Source: Verrucomicrobiota bacterium (GTDB lineage: Bacteria; Verrucomicrobiota; Verrucomicrobiia; Opitutales; Puniceicoccaceae). Taken from it: DNA of 64,000 nucleotides. The translations under genes and the position numbers were made by a program. A model generated the notes under the pieces. It saw nothing but the letters and a program-made list of their open reading frames with translations, did not search any database and was not told the origin of the DNA. The stretch spans positions 1 to 64,000 of the forward strand of contig JBCDMB010000014.1 in NCBI GenBank assembly GCA_038744685.1. The letters run 5' to 3'. Position 1 is the stretch's first letter; each line of letters begins with the position of its first letter. Below are positions 56,194-63,480 of the stretch, piece by piece.

Positions 56194-56439
56194 CTAGCGA
56201 TAGTCCTCCCGCTCGGTTTGAGCTAGCAGGTCGGCAACATTGTCGTAGTTGAGTCCGCGCTTCAGGCCAAGCGAACGCGCTTTTGTCCTGTAGCGGCGGG
56301 AGGGTCTAGGAGCTGTGACTTGGTCGATTCCACAACGGAGTGCTTCGTTTATTAGTTCTTTGAAAGTCATTCCAGTGGTTTGTGTGGCAAGCTTTGCTTT
56401 TTCTGCAACGTCCGGTTCGATGGTAAGCGTCGTTCTCAT
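56194..56439 (-). CDS. vapB: Antitoxin of the VapBC-type module
   Basis: About 81 residues from ATG 56439; earlier starts up to 56526 lie in unrelated repeat-flanking DNA. MRTTLTIEPDVAEKAKLATQ followed by TGMTFKELINEALRCGIDQV is an RHH-like antitoxin opening ('mRTTltidddl..k...A'). The C-terminal half is basic (RRYRTKARSLGLKRGLNYDN) and ends with LLAQTEREDY, typical of the VapB type with a G-L-x-x-D toxin-binding tail. Precedes the toxin gene at 55708 by 54 bases. Confidence 0.8.
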   Translation of the reverse strand: MRTTLTIEPDVAEKAKLATQTTGMTFKELINEALRCGIDQVTAPRPSRRYRTKARSLGLKRGLNYDNVADLLAQTEREDYR

Positions 56440-56548
56440 ATTTAACATCATGATGTTCTTGGATCTTGCGTCAAGATGATTTAAGAAGTTTGACGGGGGA
56501 AGTTTGAAGAGTGAAGCAACAGGCAAGTTGGGGTAGGTGTGAAGGGCG

Positions 56549-56720
56549 AAACAGTAGGAAAGCTGAAAACGGTGAGACGGTGAGACGGCTTGCCCTGCGT
56601 AGCTCGGAGAGCGTAGGGGTGAGACAGTGAGTCGGAAAGGGGAAAACTGAAATCTGAAAACTGTTGGACGGTGAGACGGTGAGAGGGTGGGGAGAGTAGA
56701 GAATCGAGAGCTGAAATTTG
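56549..56720 (+). repeat. Octamer/heptamer array with inverted palindromic core
   Basis: Heptamers AAAGCTG and AAAACGG, octamers GTGAGACG twice, then core GCTTGCCCTGCGTAGCTCGG continuing AGAGCGTAGGGGT (56588-56620) in the orientation opposite to that at 53478, then octamers and heptamers (AAAACTG, AGAGCTG). It fills the space before the epimerase gene end (56740). Confidence 0.85.
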
Positions 56721-56739
56721 AACGCAGAAGTGGAATGCT

Positions 56740-57840
56740 TCAGAGGTCGGCCAGAGCGGATTCGTTTTTGCGGACCCAGGCGTGGGTGTCGGTGACAATG
56801 TCGCGGACGGTGCGCCGGGGAAAATTGGGAAGTTCTTTGTTACTGGATACTTGCTCTTTGTTGATCGAGGCGAGTTTCGCGCGTAGCTTGCTGCAGTCGG
56901 CGAGGAAGATGCGGAGGTCGTTGGGGCGGTTCTCGGGTGCGGAGTTGATGTCGATGCGATTACCGGTGACTTCTTCGCAAAGGCGGGTGAGTTCTCGAAG
57001 GGATGCGGAGCATTCAAGGCCGCCTGCTACGTTACCGAGCCAGCCGTCCCAAGCTTCGAAGTTGCGGACTTGTTCGACGATCAGATCGGCAAGGTCTTGG
57101 ACGTGAAGCATGTCGCGCACCTGCTTGCCGCCGCCCCCGTAGCCAATGTAGGAAAGGTTGCGTCGGAAGTGGTGGGCCATGACCCAGAGGGCGACGACGC
57201 CTTGATCGACCTTGCCGAATTGCCAGGGGCCGGCGATGACGCCACAGCGGTTGACGACGGCGCGGAAACCGAAGCTGTTGCGGTACTCCTCGATCATCTG
57301 CTCGGCGGCGAACTTGGTGAAGCCATAGAGCGAACGGGCACCGGAGAGGTCGATGGTCTCGGCCACGCCTCGCGAACTCAGGCCGGGTGTTCCCTCGTCA
57401 TCCCATGCGAATCGGGTTTCCTCTTCGCGCCAGGGATGGCTTTCCAGTCGGGCCACCGGATAGACGCGGCTGGTCGAGAGGAAGATCATCCCTGCGTCGT
57501 GGCGGCGGCAGGCTTCAAGGCAATGATAGGCCCCGACAAGGTTGGTTTGGAAAAGGTAATCCGGGGATCCGTCACGTCCTGCCAGCACCGAGGGCTCCGC
57601 CGAACATTCGATCATCAGGTCGAAAGGATCTTCCGGGAATGACTCCGGATCGCGGATATCTCCCTTGTGGAAGCGGATTTCTGCCGCTTCGAAGCGTGGA
57701 AGGTTCAGTTCGGACCCTTTGCGATAGAGGTTGTCCATCGCGGTGATTCCAACCTCCGGAAACGCATCGCGGAGGGCGAGGCAAAGGTTCGAGCCGACGA
57801 AGCCAGCACCACCGGTGATTAAGATGCGGTGTATCTTGAT
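56740..57840 (-). CDS. NAD-dependent sugar-nucleotide epimerase/dehydratase, no standard start codon
   Basis: Extended short-chain dehydrogenase. The Rossmann motif TGGAGFVGSNLC lies upstream of the first ATG (57738), so the gene must start earlier; the frame is open only to about 57843, where the only possible starts are ATC 57840 or ATA 57834 (reading IKIHRILITGGAGFVGS). Downstream are the 'R.YPVARLESH', SLYGFTKFAAEQMIEEYR (Y-x3-K catalytic pair retained) and CGVIAGPWQFGKVDQGVV motifs of a nucleotide-sugar epimerase. A mutated or non-canonical start is likely. Possible substrate: a CDP- or UDP-hexose. Confidence 0.8.
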   Translation of the reverse strand: MKIHRILITGGAGFVGSNLCLALRDAFPEVGITAMDNLYRKGSELNLPRFEAAEIRFHKGDIRDPESFPEDPFDLMIECSAEPSVLAGRDGSPDYLFQTNLVGAYHCLEACRRHDAGMIFLSTSRVYPVARLESHPWREEETRFAWDDEGTPGLSSRGVAETIDLSGARSLYGFTKFAAEQMIEEYRNSFGFRAVVNRCGVIAGPWQFGKVDQGVVALWVMAHHFRRNLSYIGYGGGGKQVRDMLHVQDLADLIVEQVRNFEAWDGWLGNVAGGLECSASLRELTRLCEEVTGNRIDINSAPENRPNDLRIFLADCSKLRAKLASINKEQVSSNKELPNFPRRTVRDIVTDTHAWVRKNESALADL

Positions 57841-57890
57841 AGTTTAAGTTAAAGTGAACGATTTGGAAAAAGTCGTTTTGGGTTTAGGGG

Positions 57891-58240
57891 CTATCGTCCC
57901 AGGGACTTAGTAAGGCCCCAGAGCATTTTTGAAATCTCCCGTGATTCGGAAATCCAAGCTCTCGCCTTGTCAGATGGAAGATAACCTAATCTTTCTGCAA
58001 TGATTAGCTGAGTTCTAAGCTCTCCGCATGAACCACGGGCATATCCTAGAAACTGTTTGAATTCGATTTCCCAGTTCGTTCTGCCCCTTCAGCGATGTTT
58101 GATGGAACAGAAACAGCAGATCGAGTGATTTGATCGCGCAATCCCAAATTCTTCCACTTCTCAGCTGCTTCGCAAACGCTGAAGGCGAGATGAAGGCTTC
58201 GTCTCCAAACTTCAAGATCTTCGAAACTTTGGGTTCCCAC
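57891..58240 (-). pseudogene. Four-helix-bundle (S23-type) protein, frameshifted
   Basis: GTG 58240 reads GTQSFEDLEVWRRSLHLAFS, then LRDQITRSAVSVPSNIAEGA, ERTGKS and a stop. In the next frame EFKQFLGYARGSCGELRTQL, IIAERLGYLPSDKARAWISE, SREISKMLWGLTKSLGR follows without a gap. A one-base deletion near 58070 joins the two halves, which together make a complete roughly 115-residue protein of the four-helix-bundle family encoded near 23S rRNA intervening sequences and polysaccharide genes. Either a real frameshift or a sequencing error. Confidence 0.88.
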
Positions 58241-58260
58241 TTAAACTTAAACTCTCACCT

Positions 58261-59325
58261 TCAACTAACACTAGAACCACTCCACGCCTCGACAATCTGA
58301 CTGATCGTCTCTTCGAGACTAATGGTGATATTCCAACTGGGGTAGTGCTCGTGCATCTTGGCTAGATTGCTGATGTAGCAAATGTGATCGCCGGAGCGGT
58401 TTTGGTCGCTGTATTCGTAGGCTTGGGGCTTTCCGGTGAATCTTTCGGTGATTTGGAAGGCTTCGAGGATGGAGCAACTGTTGTCCCGGCCACCCCCGAT
58501 GTTGTATACCCCACCGGCGCGAGGGGCTTGAATGAAGGCGTCGATGAAGCGAGCCACGTCTTCGCTGTGAATGTTGTCACGGACTTGTTTGCCTTTGTAA
58601 CCGAAGACGGTGTATTCGCGCTCCTCCAAGTTACACTTGACGAGGTAGCTGAGGAAGCCGTGTAACTCAACACCGCTGTGGTTGGGACCCGTCAGACAGC
58701 CACCTCGCAGGGCGCAGGTCGGCATCTCAAAGTAGCGACCGTATTCTTGGACCATAATGTCGGCCGCGACTTTCGAGGCCCCGAAGATCGAGTGCTTCGC
58801 CTGGTCGATGGGGAAGTCTTCGGGAATGCCTTCGGTGTAAATCGGATCGGCATAGTCCCAGCGAGTTTCCATTTCCTTGAGTTTGATCGTATTGGGGCGG
58901 TCGCCATAGACCTTATTGGTTGACATATGGACGAAGGGGGCCTCCGGGCAACTCCGGCGTGCGGCTTCGAGCAAATTGAGGGTGCCGACGGCGTTGGTAT
59001 CAAAATCGGCAAAGGGGATGGCGGCTGCACGGTCGTGGCTGGGCTGGGCTGCAGTGTGGACAACGGCGTCTGGTCGAACTTCGTTGACCAAATTGAGCAC
59101 GTCGAGTCGGCTACGAATGTCAACTTCGTGGTGGATGAACTGTTTCCCGAGCAGTTTCGCGAGACGGCTCTGATTCCATCGGGTATCCCCCTGAGAACCA
59201 AAGAATACTGCTCTTTGGTTGTTATCGACGCCATGGATTTCCCATCCTTTTTTCGCGAAAAAGAGGCAAACCTCGGAGCCGATTAAGCCGGAGGAACCAG
59301 TGACGAGGAGAGTTTTGACTGACAT
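58261..59325 (-). CDS. NAD-dependent epimerase, CDP-paratose-2-epimerase-like
   Basis: 354 residues. Rossmann motif [20 protein letters not shown] (about 6-25), [18 protein letters not shown] as in CDP-tyvelose/CDP-paratose 2-epimerases, [38 protein letters not shown], and [14 protein letters not shown]. The usual Tyr of Y-x3-K is Phe (HSIFGASK, about 178-185), although Lys185 remains; close relatives might share this. A block of octamers and a palindromic core lie two bases before the start. It and the gene at 56740 would supply modified sugars for the locus. Confidence 0.8.
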   Translation of the reverse strand: MSVKTLLVTGSSGLIGSEVCLFFAKKGWEIHGVDNNQRAVFFGSQGDTRWNQSRLAKLLGKQFIHHEVDIRSRLDVLNLVNEVRPDAVVHTAAQPSHDRAAAIPFADFDTNAVGTLNLLEAARRSCPEAPFVHMSTNKVYGDRPNTIKLKEMETRWDYADPIYTEGIPEDFPIDQAKHSIFGASKVAADIMVQEYGRYFEMPTCALRGGCLTGPNHSGVELHGFLSYLVKCNLEEREYTVFGYKGKQVRDNIHSEDVARFIDAFIQAPRAGGVYNIGGGRDNSCSILEAFQITERFTGKPQAYEYSDQNRSGDHICYISNLAKMHEHYPSWNITISLEETISQIVEAWSGSSVS

Positions 59326-59326
59326 C

Positions 59327-59504
59327 TGTGAGACCGCTTGCCCTGCGTAGCTCGGAGAGCGTAGAGGGGTGAGACAGTGAGGGGGATAGTCGAGAACTGA
59401 AAGTTGAAGCTGGTGGCAGTTAGACCCTTCTACGCTGTGCGAGCTACGCAGGGCAAGCGGTTAGACAGTGGGGAACTGGGAGTTGAAAGTGGAAAGCTGA
59501 GGGC
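59327..59504 (+). repeat. Octamer/heptamer array with two inversely oriented cores
   Basis: Core GCTTGCCCTGCGTAGCTCGG at 59336-59355 and its reverse partner CCCTTCTACGCTGTGCGAGC at 59425-59444, with octamers GTGAGACA, TTAGACAG and heptamers AAAGTTG, AAAGTGG, AAAGCTG between and after. The two cores could pair as a large inverted repeat. Confidence 0.85.
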
Positions 59505-59513
59505 TCAATGGCC

Positions 59514-59843
59514 CTAGGGGGATCCGTACATTTCTACGATTAGAGATCGGAGGGCTGAGGTTGTTTCAGCATTTGCTTGGTCGATTTTTCTTCTAAGGCG
59601 CCTGCGGCTAATGGTGCGGATCTGATCCACAGCAATTTCAGAGCTTTGGCCGGCACAGTTCATCTGAATACGTGATCTCCATGCTGGGTGGATCTGAGAC
59701 GTGAGTGGACAGACCACTATCGTATCCAAGTTTTGATTCATTAAGTCGTCACTGACAACGATTGCAGGACGAGTCTTTGCCATCTCCGATCCAATAACTG
59801 GATTTAAATCCACCCAATAGATTCCATATCGCTCAATCTTCAT
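59514..59843 (-). CDS. mazF: MazF/PemK-type mRNA interferase
   Basis: 109 residues. MKIERYGIYWVDLNPVIGSE, MAKTRPAIVVSDDLMNQNLD, TIVVCPLTSQIHPAWRSRIQ: the SH3-like barrel with the K/R-x-RP segment and the conserved Arg and Thr catalytic residues; EIAVDQIRTISRRRLRRKI follows and the C-terminal helix ends SLIVEMYGSP. Ribosome-independent mRNA cleavage. Overlaps the antitoxin upstream by 11 bases. Confidence 0.93.
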   Translation of the reverse strand: MKIERYGIYWVDLNPVIGSEMAKTRPAIVVSDDLMNQNLDTIVVCPLTSQIHPAWRSRIQMNCAGQSSEIAVDQIRTISRRRLRRKIDQANAETTSALRSLIVEMYGSP

Positions 59844-60081
59844 TCGGTATACCGTCCTCGGACAAGGTATCCCAAGAAGACCAGTCTTCCTCAGACCGAG
59901 CCATCTCCCGGTAGGTAGATTCCCAAGTTGTCTTAGTGTTCGTGAGAGGACGCAGAATGATGGAATCAGGGGTCGTTTCCATCTCTAGAGCATCTGAGAT
60001 TGCATATCGCCCGAGCAATTCTTTGCTTAGTCGGATCCCTTGAGAATTACCGATCTTGGTGAGCTTTGTAGTCGTTTTCAT
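59833..60081 (-). CDS. mazE: MazE/AbrB-type antitoxin
   Basis: 82 residues. MKTTTKLTKIGNSQGIRLSK and ELLGRYAISDALEMETTPDS form an AbrB/MazE swapped-hairpin domain (the IGNSQGIRLSK strand-turn is diagnostic). The acidic tail (EEDWSSWDTLSEDGIPNED) binds and blocks the MazF active site. The 11-base overlap with mazF enforces coordinated production. It starts 61 bases before the octamer array at 60142. Confidence 0.9.
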   Translation of the reverse strand: MKTTTKLTKIGNSQGIRLSKELLGRYAISDALEMETTPDSIILRPLTNTKTTWESTYREMARSEEDWSSWDTLSEDGIPNED

Positions 60082-60141
60082 GGGTAATTACGGTAGGTAC
60101 TAAAAGATGGGCGTCAAGGAAGATACTTGCTGGTGACGCTG

Positions 60142-60185
60142 TTGGTCGGTGAGTCGGTGAGACCGTGAGTCCGCGGTAAGACGGA
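60142..60185 (+). repeat. Octamer array, plus orientation
   Basis: GGTCGGTGAGTCGGTGAGAC and onward, about five units. It faces the inverse array at 60271-60338 across 85 bases with no identified gene. Confidence 0.8.
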
Positions 60186-60270
60186 GTAATAGTTGGATAT
60201 GTGGTGTGGTTGCGAGAGTCACGGATTGATTCCGAATTCCAACGTGGTGCTTTCTAATTGTTCTCGATTT

Positions 60271-60338
60271 CCTAACCGCTTCACCGACTTACAGTTTAAC
60301 CGACTCACCGGTTCACCGACTAACGGTCTCACCGTCAC
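60271..60338 (-). repeat. Octamer array, inverse orientation, covering a gene's 3' end
   Basis: CTAACCGCTTCACCGACTTA and onward to GTCTCACCGTCACC, about eight units in the reverse-complement orientation. It supplies the last codons (GETVSR) and TGA stop of the kinase gene starting at 62550. Confidence 0.85.
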
Positions 60339-62550
60339 CTCTCGTTTCCGATGCGTAATGCTTCTGATACTTCTTTTGATAGGTGTATTTGTAGTTGTAG
60401 CCGTATCCGTAGCCACCGTATTGGCCGTAACCGTAGTTGCCGTAGCCGCTTTGTCCGGCGGTTGGGTTGGTGGTTATCCCGTTCAGGACGACGCCTACTA
60501 CAGGGGCGCGGCCGCGGTCGAGGAGGGAGATGCCGTGGCGGGCGGCTGCGCGGGCCACCTTTTTCTGGCGCGCGACGTAAATGGAGGTGTCGGCGAAATC
60601 AGCCAGAAGGGTGGCATCAGGGAAAATCCCTGCCGGAGGGGTGTCGAAAATGATGATGTCATAGGCTTCCTTGAGGTGAGAGATAAGAACGTCAAGGGCG
60701 TCGCTGGTGAGAGCCTCGGTCGGTGACTTTGTCGATCCTCCTGCCGGAAGGAGGTCCAGATTTTCCGCAATGCGCACCACGTTCAAGTCGTCCGATGAAA
60801 GGGGATTTGGCTGTTGATCCTGGTTTCCTTTTTCCTTGCGTGATCGCAGCCAGGAAAGGAGACCTTTCTCATTGGACTGGTCCAAGTAACCGGCGAGGCT
60901 GGGGCGACGAAGGTCAGTGTCGATGAGAATCACTTTCTTGCCGTGCCGGGAAAAGATCTCGCCCAAGTTAGCTGCGACAAATGTCTTTCCTTCAGAGGGG
61001 ATCGTGCTGGTGACCACCATTGCAAAAGAGGAGGGCAGATCATCTTTCAAATGAAGGTTGCTGTAAATATTGCGAAACGATTCCAAGATTTCGTCTTTTT
61101 CATCGAGGACACCCCGTGTGATCGTCTTGGAACCTGCGTTTTCGATTTCTCGAATCTCACCAAGCAACGGCTTCTTCAAAACCCTATCAATATCCATGAA
61201 GGTGCGAATCCGATTGTCGAGAAACTCCAGACCAATGGGAATCCCAATCAAACAAATCAGGAAAATGATGGTCGCCGTTGTAATCGTGTTGCGAAGTGAG
61301 GGGGAAATAGGCGAACCGGGAGGGGTGGCCTCGTCCATGATCCGCAGAACCGTCGTGTCGAGCTGGGTGGTGACCTGAGTTTCGTTTAGACGATCGATGA
61401 GCCTTTCGTAGGTACGTCGCTTTGATTGCACTTCCCTTTCCCGGACTGTATATTGGATGGCCAGCTGGTCGAGTTCACGGGCGCGGTTCTCCACGTCGGC
61501 GATTTTGTCCAAAAGGATGGCGATCTCCGCATCAGTTCCCTTCTGAGTTTCCTGCAGTGTTGTTTGCCGCCTTTTGGCCGCCGCTTCCAGCTGCCGAAGG
61601 GTGGCACTTACCTCGTTTGCGTTGGCCACCATCTTCGGGTGGCGTTCAAGGTAGCGTTGAGAGAGGATGTCGCGTTCCTGCGAGAGACGATCCAGGTTGG
61701 CGACGACCTCAGCGATGGCTTCGTTGTCCACTAGCGCGGGAATCTTGGACAGTGCAGTTGGGTCTGTTCCCGCCGATTCGATTTGGGCCAGTTGCGATTG
61801 GAGGGTGACGAGCCGGATACGGTTGCTGTTCAGAGCTTCGTTCAACCCTTGGAGTTCAAGGGAAACGACTTGTTGGTTCTCCTCGATAGAGATCAAATTG
61901 TTCTCGCGGCGGTAATCCTGCAAAACCTGCTCACCGGCTTCGACATCCTTGCGGGCGGCTTCGACCTGTTCCTCGAGAAAGGTAATCGCGATTTCGCTCG
62001 AACTTGCCCGGAGAGCCGTTAGGTAGCGAATGTATGTCTCTGCAAATAGATTGGGAACCCAAGCGGCTACTTGCGGGTTGGGGTGTGTTCCGGAAAAAAC
62101 GAGAACTTGCGAGCCGCTTCGACTCGAAACCGAGAACGAACGCCGCAGCACTCCGATTGGATTGGGAACCTGTTCCGGGTTGTCCGGGTTAAGGTAAGGC
62201 GCGACCAGTTGCTGGATTTGTGTTTCGCTCAGTTCCTCGGCAACCTGTTCGGCAAATTGCTGACTCCGCAGACGTTCAAAGTGGGTGTTTATGGCTATGT
62301 CGAGCCTCATGGCGCGCGGGTCAACGACATCCTCCATGTTGGTCAGAACCCGATCCCGATTCATCTCGGCCATTACCGTTGCGCTCGCCTTATAGATCGG
62401 GGTCTCCTGCATCTTCCAAAAAGCAAATGCCGCCGCGAGGACCAACCCCACCGCAAGTCCAGGGAGCCAGCGGTAGCGGAGGATGGCGATGATGTCACCG
62501 ATGGAGAAAAGCGGTTTTTCGTTTTCTAGTGTAGATGTTGGCGATTTCAT
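60313..62550 (-). CDS. Second Wzc/GumC-type co-polymerase and BY-kinase
   Basis: 745 residues. First helix WLPGLAVGLVLAAAFAFW, Wzz domain, coiled coil about 185-400 (EEQVEAARKDVEAGEQVLQD), second helix (ATIIFLICLIGIPIGLEFL), then the kinase: Walker A STIPSEGKTFVAANL (about 515-529), VILIDTDLRRPS, YDIIIFDTPPAG. The tail is a Gly/Tyr block (YGNYGYGQYGGYGYGYNYKY) with about 14 tyrosines. The extreme C-terminus ETVSR is encoded by octamer repeat DNA. The ATG follows a short array within 12 bases. Partner of the Wza-type protein at 63481. Confidence 0.9.
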   Translation of the reverse strand: MKSPTSTLENEKPLFSIGDIIAILRYRWLPGLAVGLVLAAAFAFWKMQETPIYKASATVMAEMNRDRVLTNMEDVVDPRAMRLDIAINTHFERLRSQQFAEQVAEELSETQIQQLVAPYLNPDNPEQVPNPIGVLRRSFSVSSRSGSQVLVFSGTHPNPQVAAWVPNLFAETYIRYLTALRASSSEIAITFLEEQVEAARKDVEAGEQVLQDYRRENNLISIEENQQVVSLELQGLNEALNSNRIRLVTLQSQLAQIESAGTDPTALSKIPALVDNEAIAEVVANLDRLSQERDILSQRYLERHPKMVANANEVSATLRQLEAAAKRRQTTLQETQKGTDAEIAILLDKIADVENRARELDQLAIQYTVREREVQSKRRTYERLIDRLNETQVTTQLDTTVLRIMDEATPPGSPISPSLRNTITTATIIFLICLIGIPIGLEFLDNRIRTFMDIDRVLKKPLLGEIREIENAGSKTITRGVLDEKDEILESFRNIYSNLHLKDDLPSSFAMVVTSTIPSEGKTFVAANLGEIFSRHGKKVILIDTDLRRPSLAGYLDQSNEKGLLSWLRSRKEKGNQDQQPNPLSSDDLNVVRIAENLDLLPAGGSTKSPTEALTSDALDVLISHLKEAYDIIIFDTPPAGIFPDATLLADFADTSIYVARQKKVARAAARHGISLLDRGRAPVVGVVLNGITTNPTAGQSGYGNYGYGQYGGYGYGYNYKYTYQKKYQKHYASETRGDGETVSR

Positions 62551-62561
62551 TTGGCGGTTGT

Positions 62562-62588
62562 TCGGTGAGACGGTGAGACGGTTGGACC
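62562..62588 (+). repeat. Short octamer array beside a start codon
   Basis: TCGGTGAGACGGTGAGACGG (62561-62580), about three units, twelve bases before the kinase start codon at 62550 and shortly after the end of the four-helix-bundle gene at 62594. Confidence 0.8.
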
Positions 62589-62593
62589 GAGTT

Positions 62594-62977
62594 CTATTTT
62601 TTTCGTGGGCTACAGAAATTGTTGGAGGTCTGGATCATTTTTCCGATTCTGCGGCCTAGGGTGTCACGCTGCTCTTTTAGCTTTTGAAAATCCTCGTCAG
62701 ATAGGTAGCCGCAGGATCTGGCCGTCCTTAGCCAATGGCCGGTTTCTAACAATTCGCTGTCAGAATCGGTTAGTTTGCTGTGGAAATGTGCTGGATACTC
62801 TCGCTTTGCCCAAGCTTCGGACAAGGAGGCTCCAACAGAGCGCGAGGAGCGTCTGATCTGATCAATGAGGGAGTAACTTTCTTCTCGAGGCCAAGATTTA
62901 GACTTCTCAAAAATACTCTGCTGAAAATCAAAAGCCTCCCGATAGGTGTCGAGGTCTTCGATTAGGTGGATTTTCAT
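62594..62977 (-). CDS. Four-helix-bundle protein (S23/IVP-type)
   Basis: About 127 residues from ATG 62977. A longer frame to 63079 reads octamer-repeat DNA as PTDSQTHRLTASPPNRLTV and is rejected. MKIHLIEDLDTYREAFDFQQ, SLIDQIRRSSRSVGASLSEA, HWLRTARSCGYLSDEDFQKL and LGRRIGKMIQTSNNF match the four-helix-bundle family first noted in 23S rRNA intervening sequences and common in polysaccharide loci. Function unknown. The octamer array begins 13 bases before the ATG. Intact, unlike its relative at 57891-58240. Confidence 0.85.
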   Translation of the reverse strand: MKIHLIEDLDTYREAFDFQQSIFEKSKSWPREESYSLIDQIRRSSRSVGASLSEAWAKREYPAHFHSKLTDSDSELLETGHWLRTARSCGYLSDEDFQKLKEQRDTLGRRIGKMIQTSNNFCSPRKK

Positions 62978-62989
62978 GAACGGGTTGTC

Positions 62990-63413
62990 GGTGAGACGGT
63001 GAGGCCGTAAGACGGTGAGACGGTTGGGCGGTGAGGCAGTTAGACGGTGAGTCTGTGAGTCAGTGGGGGGGTAAAGCACTGAGTCGGTTAGTCTGAGAGT
63101 CGGTTAGTCAGTAAGAAAGTTGGGCGTTGAGCAATTGGCCTAATACAGATGATTTTGCCGACAAAAAAGCTGCTGACTCACTGATTCACAGACTAACCGT
63201 CTCACTGATAAGCCGAACAAGCTACCGCCCTTGGTCGGCCTTGGGAGTCGATTGGAAGGTGGCGCGGAGCGCGGGATTGGACTGTTGGTTCCCCATTCGG
63301 GCGGAGGGGTTTTCGGTTAGTCTGTTAGACAGTGAAACGGTAAGACGGTGAGGCGGTTAGACGGTTGTTAGGCGGTTGGTCTCTGAGTCTGTGAGACGGT
63401 TAGTCTGTAGTGA
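62990..63413. repeat. Compound octamer array: forward, inverse, forward
   Basis: Forward octamers at 62990-63128 (GTGAGGCC, GTTAGACG, GTTAGTCA), an inverse block at 63174-63216 (CTGACTCACTGATTCACAGA and onward), 97 bases without features, then forward octamers at 63314-63413 (GTTAGTCT, GTTAGACA, GTGAGGCG). It fills nearly all of the 503-base gap between 62977 and 63481. Inverse and forward blocks can pair as stems. Confidence 0.85.
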
Positions 63414-63480
63414 GTAATTTTGCCTATTTATTGGGAACACTCCTTTCTTCGTCTTTGGTGGATTTTTTCCTTGTTCCCCC

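Noticed and set aside
62978-63079. N-terminal extension of the four-helix-bundle protein reading SPPNRLTV-type peptide
   Set aside because: It is a translation of octamer repeat DNA; ATG 62977 starts at the family's first helix.
18024-63413. The phased arrays considered as CRISPR arrays
   Set aside because: There are no spacers: 7- and 8-base units follow directly on one another, and no cas genes are present in the window.
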